In this document: piece by piece, positions 48,697-60,785 of the stretch
How positions within the stretch are numbered: position 1 is the first letter of the stretch
How the letters are laid out: each line of letters starts with the position of its first letter
Source of the DNA: Xylaria sp. FL1777
Taxonomy: Eukaryota; Ascomycota; Sordariomycetes; Xylariales; Xylariaceae
Reading direction: 5' to 3'
DNA length: 64,000 bases
Assembly: GCA_022578965.1 (NCBI GenBank)
Contig: MU400580.1
Coordinates: 124,001-188,000 of the forward strand
Position numbers and translations under genes: made by a program
The notes under the pieces: generated by a model
Told to the model about the DNA's origin: nothing
Seen by the model: the letters and a program-made list of their open reading frames with translations, nothing else
Database searches by the model: none

Positions 48697-49521
48697 TCAC
48701 GGAAGTTTCTGGCCCTTCCTCGTGGCCTGAGCCACCTCGGACTGCGTGGTATCCTCGGCATACCTCTTATACGCCTGGACATACATCTCATCGGCGCTCC
48801 AAGTATCCAGCACGCTCTTCCTGCGCGTGATAGCATCGAACCACAATCTCCACCTCTGCCAGACCTCCTCGTCCTCCCCGACCGGGATGCCCACGCCGCC
48901 AGGCTTGTAGTGGTCGATGAGGAACAGGCGCTTCGCCCACGGCGCGAGCATGACGTCCACGAGACTGAACGTCTCCCCGAGAAACCACGGGCCGCCGCCG
49001 CCCCCATCCATCTCCTTCACGAAAGTCTTGATCTGCCCCAGGAAGTTCCCCCGCGCCTCCTCGATGCTGTAGTCCTTCTCCGGCGTGTGTTGCAGCAGCC
49101 TGTAGAACCCCGGCACGATCTTGCTCCCGATGTGGTCGATCCAAAGCCGACACCGCGCGCGCGCGTAGACGTCGTCCCGCGGCAGCAGCGGCGTCCCCGC
49201 GTACGCCTCGTCCAGGTACTCGCAGATGATAGTGCTCTCGTACAGCGGCTTCTCGGCCTTGCCGCCGTCGCCCGGCACGGCGAGCGTCGGCACCAGTCCA
49301 CGCGGGTTCAGCGCCAGGAACTCCGGCGCTTTCTTGTACGGGTTGATCTCGACGTACTGGTGCGGGATGGCCTTCTCGTGCATCACGATCCACGCCCGCT
49401 GCACGAACGGACAAAACCATCCGCCATAGAGCTTTAGGTCGTGCGAGGCCGCGTGTGCTGCGGCGAAGTCGGCTGCTGCGCCTGTGGCTTGCGTGGGCAG
49501 GGACGTGTCTACCGATGCCAT
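48697..49521 (-). CDS. Omega-type glutathione S-transferase
   Basis: One exon, 274 residues. The thioredoxin-like N-terminal domain (about 28-115) carries LYGGWFCPFVQRAW with Cys37 in the omega-class active-site position, the cis-Pro segment GLVPTLAVPG, and the glutathione-contact pair Glu-Ser in YESTIICEYLDEAY. The C-terminal all-helical domain (about 130-250) includes ARARCRLWIDHIGSKIVPGF and PWFLGETFSLVDVMLAPWA. Omega enzymes act as thiol transferases or dehydroascorbate reductases and reduce glutathionyl conjugates in the cytosol. The final 25 residues are a polar extension. A TATA-like GTATAAGC lies about 45 bases before the start. Intronless, high GC. Confidence 0.9.
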   Translation of the reverse strand: MASVDTSLPTQATGAAADFAAAHAASHDLKLYGGWFCPFVQRAWIVMHEKAIPHQYVEINPYKKAPEFLALNPRGLVPTLAVPGDGGKAEKPLYESTIICEYLDEAYAGTPLLPRDDVYARARCRLWIDHIGSKIVPGFYRLLQHTPEKDYSIEEARGNFLGQIKTFVKEMDGGGGGPWFLGETFSLVDVMLAPWAKRLFLIDHYKPGGVGIPVGEDEEVWQRWRLWFDAITRRKSVLDTWSADEMYVQAYKRYAEDTTQSEVAQATRKGQKLP

Positions 49522-50048
49522 TCTCGTGGGAGTTTGTATTATGGATTATGTGACTGCTTTGCTTATACCGTAGTGCATGTACAAGTACCTTGCCCGGCGG
49601 GGTTAAATATTCTTGAGAGTTTGATGAGCATGATGGAGAGAGAGTGACATCATGAGCAGTGATTGGAGTATTAACCCCGCCTCTATGGTAAGTCCAGTCG
49701 GGTGTGCGCATATTAACGTGGTATGGCAATCTTACTGCGTAGAACTTAATGCAATTTTTCATAGGAGGCTATTCATTCCAAGTTCTGATAGTCATGATCA
49801 CTCTACCGACATATGTTAGTAGGCAAAAATAAGTTGATTTTCACCAGTTTTTCATGTTAAGTTTTGATAATCTCATATATTAATTCGACTACACTTCGTA
49901 GACTCTGGATTTATTTTTCGCGTCGTCCTCATTATCATTACGATTAATTATAAAGATCATTCTACTTCATCTTCAATATCCAAATGACGACAAGAGGGTA
50001 TCACGCGCAGAACAAAACAATCCATATCTACACCAAAGCGTGCACGCC
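49522..50048. other. Intergenic region
   Basis: Promoter of the transferase gene and 3' flank of the hydrolase/CorA gene; the part from 49740 to 49980 is AT-rich. No gene seen. Confidence 0.6.
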
Positions 50049-53000
50049 CTATCGCGACTCATCCCCCACAAGCCGGCCCCAGGTCCCACGCCCAGGGACT
50101 CTACTACGCTGGGCTCTCTTGCGATTCATCGCAGGGATCTCATACTCGCTCCTCCTCTCGGCGCGGACCGCCCCCCAAAAGTCATATCCGCGCTCGCGGT
50201 CGCGCTGCAGACGCTTCTTCTCAAGAGCTTTCAAGCGTCTGCGCTTCTCTGCAGAGTCCTTCGAGGACTGCGTTCTTAGCTGCCTGAGATGATTCGCCAC
50301 GGCATGGATAGGCCGGTAACAGAGCTCCTCGAACGCCTCGAAATATCGGTAGATGGCCTTGATCATTCCTTGGCTGCGGCCGCTGAAGGCCGCTACGAGC
50401 GTAATGGCGATTAACAACGCCGAGGCGGGCACTAGTAGATGTTAGTGCTGCTAATATATATATAAGGGATGACCAGGGGATGAAGCTCACGGGATATAGC
50501 GCCGATGACCTTTAAACTAAGGAAGTTGTTTGCGTCCGGCCCACCCCATTCATTCGTGTTCATGCCGAAGAGACTCGTGAAGAAGCTGAGCGGCAGGAAG
50601 ATGACCGTGAACGTGGTGAAGATCATCACGGAGAGGTTCTGGGAGCTCGCGAGTTCCGCTTGCAGCCGCGACCAGCGCACTTCGTCGACTTGGGCTTGAC
50701 GTTGGATCATCTCCTGCAGTTTCTCATACTATATGTCGGCGTTAGTATTTGTGATAATGGAAAAGATGCCTAGCGGGATACTCACGTCCTTCCGCGTAGC
50801 GTCGACGCGCGCGAGCATGTCGCGGGCTTGCTTCTCATACTCCTCCAAGCGCCGCAGCGCTTCTTTGAGAAACTCGCGACCGCACTGCGTGGACGCCTGT
50901 AGTTCTGATTTCTCGTAACTCCACTTCATGGATTTGATGGTGTCCTGCTGCTCGGTGAATAAATTCAGCAGTGTATGCAGCTCGTCCTCCATGTCGCGAA
51001 GCTCCAATACCGCCGATGTGTTTTCGCGGTTCTGTCGTTCGGCTCGCTCGACTTCGCGATTATGGCGTTTCTTGATGGTTTCCGTTCGGTTATCGTTAGG
51101 GTCGTCGGTATCCGAATCGTCGTGTGTCTTGTTGTACGACTCCATCCGGAATCGTTTCAGCGAGGATGTCATTCTCTCAGTCTGTTGATCGTTAGCATAG
51201 TTCATCATTTGTCCTGTGTCAACGAGATTACCAAGATGCCAATTGCCTCGTCGAAGATTCGGAATATCTCTAAATCGGGGTGTGCGGCCCGGTCTAGCAG
51301 CACCGTTACCGCATGAAGGGTAACGAATGCGGCGAGATCTAACGCGTTCTCACATCGTCCCGTGAGGTCGCCATTCAGCTCGTTGTAGATGCTGTTGCGC
51401 AGATCTGCTTGCTGGAACAAGGGGCCTTCTATTGGATGAGACTCCCGTTTCGGGAAGAACGTCATTAATGTAGCTGATCAGTTAGTACTTGTTGCCTCTA
51501 GACTCGCTTTATAGCACTTACTATTATCAACCGCCCAAAGCCATAGTTGGTCAACCATAAGCACGTTACCATTGACGACATCTGATTCCGGGTCTGTTTC
51601 GCTTTCTTCATTCGCGCCTGTGTCTTCCATTTTGGTAAACTTGTCCACAGCTGAAGCAAACCGACTGGCTGGAGAGACAGCGCTCGACAGATCTTCTCCG
51701 GTATGATACATGTCTCGCTTCCGCTTTAAGGGATCCACGATTCTCTCTCTAGTAAGTTTATACAACATCTGATCATCGTCTCTTGCCCAGGTGTCCTGGA
51801 GTCCAGGATAGCCGTACTGATCCAATGTTCGTCGAGCGTTAAGTGGGGGATCATGCCCGATAAATTCCCATATAACTCGAGATTCCAATGACTCCAGTTC
51901 GGCAATATCTTTGGGAACTGGTCTGGCCCTCCCGTGCTTCTTCCGACGTTTGATGATATTGCGACGCTGAATCATGTTGATGTAAGTGTCGTAGTGTAGA
52001 TACGGAATGTAGACGTAGAAATGTGCCGGAGATATATTAGGGCTAACGCTTCTTCCACTTTTTCCTGGGGAAGGGGGGCGGGGGATGCCTATGTCACTCA
52101 TTAGCGCTTGAACATCCAGCTGCATTGCAGTTTTTATTTACTGACTTGTTTCCGCGGGAACAAATGCGCAGCCTGGTTTAACATACGAAACGTGCCAGTT
52201 CGCGCGTCTACCTTGCACGTGTTTACTAGTCCAGTAGTCGTTGCTCAGGAGTTTGGAGTAGCTCCGATTCTGGCTCTCAGAGATCGTATTAAATATGCTC
52301 TGTAAAGTGTCAGCACACACTCATTCCTCACGAATAGGTTCCAGAGTCTTCCGTACCTTCACCCAATAAGGATTGTTGAAGGGTAAATGAATCCACATGA
52401 ATTTTCTCTTTGTCGGATCTGGCCTAGAAAACCCAGCTGTGAGATCCTGCCACGATGCAGCACGGCTCATTTGCCCCCTACGACCCCTTCGTGTCGCGTC
52501 GGTCCCTTCCCCTCCAACGCGTAGTGGTTCATCTGTAGCATGGTCATCGTCGGGACTTTGGTGGCTTTCTCTCGTCTTTGGCGAAACCTCAGTTGTAATA
52601 GGCTCGGTGAGGGATCTAGCTACATCGTCGATGCTAGACCTAACACTTTCATTGCTCTTTCGACTAGACGGCTGAGAAAATCCCGGAGTCGCCAGAGAGG
52701 GCACAGTTAGACCTCTGCTCCGTCCCGGAGAGACGTTAACAGCCGGTAGAGGTTCCGACGCCACTCCTGTAAGTGATGGCCGCTTAGGCGTATGACTTGT
52801 TACTACAATCTCGGGAGACGCTTGGTGTGGAATGTCTGCTTCTGGGCTCCGTGATTCCTCGTTAGAATGAGATGAGCCTAGTATTCTTTGACCGAACTCT
52901 CGCACGCCGGTCCAGACACTTCCGGCACCTGATAACCTCTGTGGGCTAGCGTCGTGTCGTCGAGACGGAGGAATCATCGCCCGCCGGGTCCTCGGCGCCA

Positions 53001-54382
53001 TAGTATTCATTCGTTCTCGCAAGCATTTTTCCGGGCCCTTCTCTAGAAACTCGTTAAGGTAATGTTTTGAGACATATAGCCTTACACTCTGGTCTACTCC
53101 ACTGTCTGGGTCATCATAGAAGCCAATCAGCTCGACTTTAACTTTACTGGATAGTCGTAGGGGCGTGTGTACAAAGGCAGAACTTAGTAGTTCTGCCTTA
53201 CGAACTGCCTCCCCGAGGTCATATAGATAGGAGTGCATGATCTGGAGATTCTGAGGTCCGAATGAAGCGCAGTGAGCATGATCACTCTCGAGAGACAGTG
53301 CTTGCTCTGTTCTTGAACCAACAAGACCCGACTTAATGGAAGTAATCGGAGCGCTGAAATGCACCTCGTCGAAGTCGTAGCTCCCGAGACCGGAAAGTTG
53401 AGAGTCAACTGTTTCGTAGAAAGTCCAGACACGAAGTTCGCTAGCCACATCGGTAAATTTATCGTGGAGCTTCAGCAGTGGTTTGTATCCTAAGCGAAGT
53501 TCATCGGTGATGGACCTCGGAAGCGGCTTTTCCAGGTAGAGTAAATGCTGAATGCTCTCCCTGAGATTCGGCATTGATAAGTAGCTTGAGCCGCGATGAG
53601 GCGTCGCTATCTAGACGGTTAGAGTCTTCAGTTCCACACCATCGTAAAAGTAACTGACCGAAAAAGGTGATGCCGTGGCAGTCAAACACCAGTGGCCGGA
53701 GGTCTTCATGCTTCCTTGCCTTGACGAGGGCTGACTTGACAACCAATCCACCAATGCTATGACAAATGAAGAAAATAGGTCGAGCCTTTTCATGGCCAGC
53801 ACGCATCTTCGTGATTTGCTCAATAAGATCATCGGCTGCCGTCTCAATAGTCATCTCCTCTGAGAGCTCACGATGTCGATAAAGCATAACCCGGGCCTTG
53901 CTAACTTCCTTTCTTATTCCCTGGCGAATCCACAGGTGACTAGCCTTTGGCAGAACACGATTAATAGTTGGCGACAAGACACTACTACCTGGAAGCTCCT
54001 TGACAGTAGAATACTTGTCGAGCTCGATCGAGGGTGGGAATTTGAAATAGCCTTCGCTGAGGGGGTCTCGCGCCCAGGTGTCGATGGGAGAAGCGCCGAT
54101 ACAAGGTACAGCAATTATGTCGACTGTTGTCTCGTTATAGCCGCAACCTTCAATATCGCCATCGATATGTTCAAATCCTGGTTCGGATCCCCAATGAGAA
54201 CCACTGCTACGGTTCGATTTTTCCATATCCGGGTCTGTAGTCGTAGTAACATCACTGTGTCGCGGTTCTCCCTCTGCTTCTAGGCCTTCTGCTGCGTCTC
54301 CATGACGCGTAGCCGTAGCTTTTTGCATCGCCATATCAGCAACCACGTCCGGGTCTTGCCAGTCTTGGATGTCTGCAGCCAT
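50049..54382 (-). CDS. SERAC1/SesB-like serine hydrolase fused to a CorA-like membrane domain
   Basis: Eight exons (53659-54382, 52357-53606, 52146-52299, 51522-52088, 51232-51473, 50786-51181, 50491-50728, 50049-50431) give 1317 residues; introns are 48-59 nt and most show TGCTAAC, ACTAAC or CTGAC branch sites. Residues about 85-300 are an alpha/beta hydrolase: DIIAVPCIGASPIDTWA, nucleophile motif FICHSIGGLVVKSAL (Ser near 208), then ITFFATPHRGSSYLS across the first splice. A polar region (about 440-640) follows. From about 640 to 1215 it is a fungal CorA-like protein (WIHLPFNNPYWVK, YVYIPYLHYDTY, LMVDQLWLWAVDN, EAIGILTERMTSSLKRF), a coiled-coil stretch, helix 1 with LFGMNTNEW (GMN signature, near 1166) and helix 2 (ISLPASALLIAITLVAAF). 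A charged tail ends it. Mg transport is not assured in this fungal branch. Confidence 0.85.
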
Positions 54383-57300
54383 ATTAGCCCATACTCAGGA
54401 TACCGGCAAAGATGGTCTTAGTCGCCATTCGCGCGCTGGAATAAATTCCTTTAGCCAGCAGAATATGCGGAAGGTACTTACGTCCTTTATGGAGTCGTCA
54501 CTGTTAGGCATTCTGTATCCGAGTCTTCCATCATGAGGCTGATTATCACTACGCTGACGTGACGTGAGAAAGAGAGATCTACAGATCTATTTCCCCAGAC
54601 AGAGTGGGATCCTTGATACTTTTAAGGCGCTTCCCGTAATTCTCTTGTTCGAATATGGCTCTAGTGTAACGCGATGAAAGTGAGCCCGCTGACCTAGCGT
54701 CCAAAAGGTGGCGTTGAAGGCGTGCTCCAAATACGGATTAGGGGTCAGCACGGCACACTTGTTCCGTAAAGTGGGTGGATCGTCACGCTAAATGCGGCTG
54801 GTTAGGATCCTGGTTGGAGAGGGCATACGAGACATACGAGCGATCAACATTCTTGTACGTCAATCAGCAGCTGATCGAAACGAAATAGCCAAACGCCAGA
54901 ACCGATTCCGATCACTAGGCTCCAGGTAACCGCCTTTGGTACCTATGGCCTGGAGATTTCACTTCGCCTCAGCTTCCCCGCCATCCTTTTCATACCATTA
55001 GCATGACAAGGCTTAATAAAATGCTGAGTTTCAATAGGTAGCAGTTCTTGGGCGGGTGGTAGTTGATTGTCATTCCTGCAGCGTTTCCATGCGTGGTGCC
55101 TAATTGAGCGGCACAACCCAACACAAGCGCGCACAATAACAACGAAGATACGACTCGGGCAAGAAGCCAAATTTAATAGCTCATGTGATTAGGACACAGA
55201 AGAAAATATTTAAATACTAGAGCCCAGCGTGAAACATCTCAACAAGGAGCGACGTGCTACCAACTCACATGATATGATTCGCCTAGTTCGATCCCAGTAA
55301 ATTTAGTATTAGCCCCGGAAATAGGGCAGTATTGAAGCCAGCAAAACAACACACATCACATACTGTTAAGAGACGGTATACTTAGGTAGTCCTTACTACT
55401 CGAAGAGGCTGGAACTATATAGTAGCGAGACCTCCGTTACGATATATAGAATATTCTCTTTATTCTACCATCCGTCAGCCTGGATTAAGGGATGTCGAAA
55501 ATACGCCATCGAATTTAAAACAATTGATTTCGGAAGTAGTTCCTTAAGTTTTCTCTCTCGAAGGATATTGTTATAATAGATAAGTATGTCAACTTAGTTA
55601 TAGCTGTAAGTCTCTAGAGCTAACTAGTTCAAATCGCCGCCACTAATTTGGTTTATCATTACAACTCTCAAATGAAGTGTTAACACAGCTATAATAAATT
55701 AAAGTTGCAGCTATAACCAGTAATTTTTATAAATAAACACCCTGAGAAATTCGTCTTATCTTGAACAGATGGAGGTTGTGACGTATTTGTCTTTGGCTCA
55801 TGAGTCGAGGCAGCACCGTTCCACGGCATTGTCTAGCACCCCAAGTTATTAATAGGAGTAGTTACCATACTAGGACATGATTGAGAATATGTAAGGTGTT
55901 ACAAGAATTGAGCAGTTCAGCTACGTAGTAGCTTAGATCAAATTTCATATGTACTGTATATTCACCTAGGACACGGGAGGTAGTGTTGGATGGAGACTAA
56001 TATAGGCGTACCCATCTACATGTACATAACTATAGCAACATACTTAGGAATTGTACCATTAAGAAGTTCTATTACACAGTATTGGATCTTATGCAGCTTC
56101 CAATCATACGTACATCTCCGAATGTTCCACGTATTGTATGAGATACCTCTTTCTTGCACTGGTTATCGGCTGTACCCTTTGTTATCCATCTGGGTCTTCC
56201 CTGTATCATTAATCTTATTACTCTGCTCAGTATCTGGCTATCAGTTTCTATCAAGAAATTAGAAAGCATTCCCCTATTTCCACAATATGTGCCCTTAGAA
56301 TATGAGTGTTTCTCTTGAGATTTTCTTAAACCTGAAACGTAGAAGGTTATAAATTTCGCGTAGATTCCAGGTATTTCGTGATTCTAAATTTTCTTGTAGC
56401 TTTTCCTATCGATATAGAAAATATTCTGAACGAGACTCTAAAGTGCCGTCACTGTCATAAACTTATGGGGTCCCATTGACAACGGGTGTGGCTGTCCTTT
56501 ATAATACCTAGATTAAGAAACAAATTTATATCTTAATTTTCCGAATTGATAAACCTACAAACAGAATGTTGTATTTACTATATTTTTGAAGACTTGCTCT
56601 CACGCGTCAATGTCTGTCAGGGGTTTTTGTCTCTAGACTGAAGCTGGGTCACTAGAGGGTAGCTTCTAGGTCATAGTTATAAGATAAGGGCTTAACATAG
56701 TGATTCCTAAGGTTTTTTATAAGTGATATTGGTAGAAACTAGGTCATAATATAGAAAATACTAGATTATCTTCACACTAAGGGGTCCCTTCTAACATCCT
56801 TCAATCGTAGCCCTTGACATTATCAAACTAGAGATAGCGGCCAAGATTTCTAGATCTCGATTGGCCAAGTCAGGATACAATTCTCCCTACTCCCACGCCG
56901 GCGCCTCGGGGTCTCTCCCGCAAGCAGCAAGCAATCGTTACCGAGTGTAATGGGTCAGTGACGTACATGAACGCCAAGTCCGGGCGATCTATTAACATTT
57001 GAACAGTTGGCGCTGAATGGTCGGTGCTATACGACGGTCTCACCCAAAGGTGTGAATCATCCAAGGCTCTAAGGGAAATGTGAGGATAAAGCGCTGCAGG
57101 TGCGTGGTACGGGCTTAGTCAGTTTATAGCCCTAACCCCGCTGACACAGTTTGTAAAGATAAAGCTCTGATAGTTGTAACGAACTCTCGTTCGTAACCGT
57201 CCAGTAATTCAGGACCACCAGGTTATGAAAACCCTCAATGGCTGGAACACTATGACGTCTATTAATAAAGACCTTTATAGGAACTTACGTATAGTAATAA

Positions 57301-60300
57301 GGTTGGGAATAGGCACTAAATGTTTGGCACTGCATGGGATCGATTTTCAGAGCTTGAAGTTACACTTCTTCCCTCCCGAGGCTTGGAACTATGCAGGTGA
57401 TGTGAGAAATTGGATTGAGGCCAAGAATATTCCAAACCCCATTTTGGTAAACGAATAAGCGATTCTTAGGTCATTATCTAAGATTCGACATAGTGGCATA
57501 TTTTGGCTTTGTTTTGAAGACAGATCTATTGCAGAACTCAACTAGAACCTTCGTTCTTTCGGGTTTATACATCTACGAGAAAAAGATGAGTGATTGGGAA
57601 TAGCTTCCAATGTCCGAGAGTATCGGGACTGGGAGGATTATGGGCCGTGTTTACTGTTCATAAAGCATAATCATTTAGTGCATGGTATCAAACATTTCTC
57701 GAACAAGCCGTCAGTGACAACAATGTTAAGGACCGCGGAATCTTCAGCCCGATTATTCAGAGTGCCAGGAGTTGTTGGACAAGCCCAGGCAGAGTTACGC
57801 ATAAAGAATAGAAGAAGATGCATTCAGCGTATTCACATACACCTACGGATTACCTCGGGCATTATCTACCCGTATAACAGCAGAAGCTTACGACTGAAAC
57901 GCGAAGCAAGTACTAGTCAGGTGAAGATTTTGCTCAGACCCCCGCACTAGAGTCAGATGTATATCTTCGCGCTGTTATTGATGGAATTATCCGGCTGCTT
58001 CCCCCGGCTCGAGGGTCCACTGGTGAGAGTGTTGAGCGCTCCGGCGTCGCCATCGGAGAAAACCAACTATCCATACCCGTGAGCCTCTTCTCTGTACCCG
58101 AGATGAGAGAAATTTCCGAGTCAGTTCTATCTGGCCAGACCTCTGGATTCAGGGGACGCTGCCCAACGAAGAATAATACAACTTGGCTAAACAGATGTTT
58201 GCCACTTGCTTGATTAGGCCCTGAAAATGTACTAGAAATAATGGCTCAATTATGATAGTAAATGATGCTTGTTAATAACGATTCTCGACTAGTCCTAGGC
58301 CATCCAGAGGCAACCAAAAAACTACCTAAGAAAAGCGGTCTTTCAACAGCCTAATGCAAACGCTCAATTCGAATTTGAAAGTTGCTACTCTATTTCAAGA
58401 TAGAATACTTGGCCATGTTCAGTTCAAGCAATGCACGTGTTGAGATATGTTCAACGTAAGTAGAGATCTATGAGAATGGAACAGGTATTCATGCGCGCAT
58501 CTGGGGTCAGTGATCGGGTAAAGAAGCAACAAGATGATTTCGTATGACTGGACAAGCCGAGATTCACTAAAGAAGCGAGGTAGTTTGCCAGGTAGAGAGG
58601 TCGAAATTACGCACTGAACTTTAACCGCACTTTGCATTCTTAGTGCAAAGTATCCCCTCGACTTAGCAGTTGCTCGAAGATTTTAATTCAGTGCGCCGCG
58701 TCATGGTACAGATAACTATAGGTCAAATAGAACCCTGCTTCCCTCGCATTCTGCTCATAGTAGTGTTATTATATTATTAGGCAATATGTTACTAGTAGAC
58801 ATCATGCGTATGGAAAAAAGCAGTAATATAGTAGAAATTGGCACCTGAGTAAATGTAGATTAGAAAGTGCATGCATTAAAACGCCCCTTTATGAGTAGTA
58901 TACACTAGGTACCCTTTTAAATATGTCTCTAAGTCCTTTGCATATTGTTAGGTTCATCTAAGCTTCGCTTAAGACGCCGCCTCACTAGACCAAATACATT
59001 AGTCTATATACTAACCAGTTTTCGGCAACAATGCGCCTCCTGAAAACTTGACGATACGAGCTAAACATTTGGGACGAATGGCGTCTCTGACCCTGTCCCT
59101 CAACATGCCACTTTTTCTCTCCTTTCTCTCACGCGGATATCGCCTGAGACAAAACCATGTATGGCGACCTCAAACATCTAAAGGGGGTATGGAAGATGCC
59201 GTAATTTTGCAGGATATCTGAGCAGAGCTCAATGAGACATTGCCGTCGTGCTGCAACAGATGATTGGGACTGGGCTGAGATGGTTACCTGCTTCATCGGC
59301 AGGACAATCCAACTGACACGCAAGGGCTTATCAATGTCATGATTGGATAGTATCAGATGCTGGCGTATATTACGCTTAGTTCGTAGATATGCATGCGAAG
59401 TCTTTGACCGCCTATGTCTTGCGGATTGGAATCAACCCATGGCTCTAGACCTCAAGTATCGTCAGCAAGGAAGGACAATGTTGTGAATCTAATTAGCACT
59501 TCCTGTTTGGCTCTCAAAGCTTCCTTGATTATGAAAGTGTGAATTATTCGATGTTGAGCTTTTACAAAGATAGCCCGTTAAAACAGAGGTATCGTATTTG
59601 ACAGCTTTAACCCGGTATATTTTACTTCGTGCTATATCTCTGTCATATTATCATGGCCTCCTGCTGTGAAATAACAGTCGAAGACAGTGAGAGAACCTCA
59701 CTAGTCCACTTGTTCGGGATCAGTTTACCGTGATTTATACGAACGGAGTGTGTGGGCTTCTGATAGGCTTACCCGCCAATTATATAAAATAACCGACAAG
59801 TGAATTGGCCCATCTAACACATATAGAAACATCAGCATTAACTCGTAATGAGGCAGAAAACGTGGTGCAAAGTTATAATGATAGAGCAGTAGAACAAGAT
59901 TAAAAGTCGTAGGAACTCCGTGCCCTTTGGTTGCTCAAATCTCATGTGTACCTAGGTAGGTTGGGGAGTAGTGGCCCAAATCAGGAGCTCACGAGTAACT
60001 TTCGACATCTCTTTTCTGCTAAATATCATCCTCTTCTCCTACTATTCCAGATCGTATGAATCAGCGCTACCCTTATCTTTCTGACTTACTGCTCTCTGTG
60101 CGGCTTTTGGACACCATAGATGTTCAATGATTCCCAACTCAGTAAGTTCTTGATGCTGTTGAGATAGATTTTAGAATCACGCATATTGTGCTTCCTGCTT
60201 TTTATTGTAGCTCAAGTTAGCAAAATTTGATGCAGATCTGGAATCAATCGCCATTAGATAATCTACTATTCTCAGTTTCACCACTCTCTGTTCATCAATC

Positions 60301-60431
60301 AGTGGCTCTACGACAGCTTAGACGTTCACCTCGTGATCCGTGTATACACTCCAACTAAGCAACTCCGATGGAAGATATGATTCAACTCCGCCATCTATAT
60401 CGTCCGTGTCCATCTGATCTAGGGCTTCAAG
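54383..60431. other. Gene-poor region of 6 kb
   Basis: The left 200 bases are the promoter of the hydrolase/CorA gene; a possible extra exon (ATG at 54513 region followed by GTAAGT near 54481) does not splice in frame. Beyond about 55.2 kb the sequence is AT-richer and holds only short frames; 57225-57458 and 57594-57950 (+) are the longest but match nothing I know. It looks like old intergenic or decayed repeat sequence. Confidence 0.45.
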
Positions 60432-60785
60432 TCAAGTGGTGTATCTATGTCGCGGCTGTAGTGGTCTGCGGACGCGACTCTTGATACCGTCGGCGCCGGT
60501 GAGGACTTGTCCGGGCGCGATCGAGCTGTCCATGAACTTGATGTTGGCCTGCCTGTCGACGACATTATAAGATTTGAATTCCCGTTCGTATTCGATTGTC
60601 TCGTTGAGGTATAACGAATACAACCGAAGGATCTCCGCTCAGTCCAGCATTAGATCTCCCGGCGTCGGCTCGGCATAGCTGGGCTTCCTGGCATCTCTGT
60701 ATTCGGGATCGAATCGATATCTCTCGGCCGCGGTCTCTCGGAGCAGGGACAGAAGTCGTAGAGACAAGACGCCATTTAAGGCAGA
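60432..60785 (-). pseudogene. FAD-dependent monooxygenase fragment
   Basis: One frame reads ALNGVLSLRLLSLLRET, then YRFDPEYRDARKPSYAEP, a TGA stop near 60640, then LRLYSLYLNETIEYERE and finally GQVLTGADGIKSRVRR. The last motif is the conserved D-x-L-x-GADG-x-x-S-x-VR segment of class A flavin monooxygenases (salicylate-hydroxylase-like), which contacts FAD. Neither the N-terminal GxGxxG nucleotide-binding part nor the C-terminal GD-A-H part is found nearby. Local GC is higher than in the flanks. I infer a remnant of a larger gene, inactivated by truncation and a stop. Confidence 0.45.

Noticed and set aside
48788..49762. 324-codon minus-strand frame overlapping the transferase
   Set aside because: Out-of-frame shadow of a GC-rich exon; Arg/Gly/Ala-rich without motifs, while the 274-residue frame is a clear omega transferase.
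54481..54530. Upstream first exon for the hydrolase/CorA gene (MPNSDDSIKD followed by GTAAGT)
   Set aside because: Every acceptor before the ATG at 54382 leads to a stop or the wrong frame, so it is at most a leader or separate transcript.
57225..57950. Two plus-strand frames of 77 and 118 codons
   Set aside because: They show no recognisable motif, signal peptide or splice partners; kept only as part of the gene-poor region.
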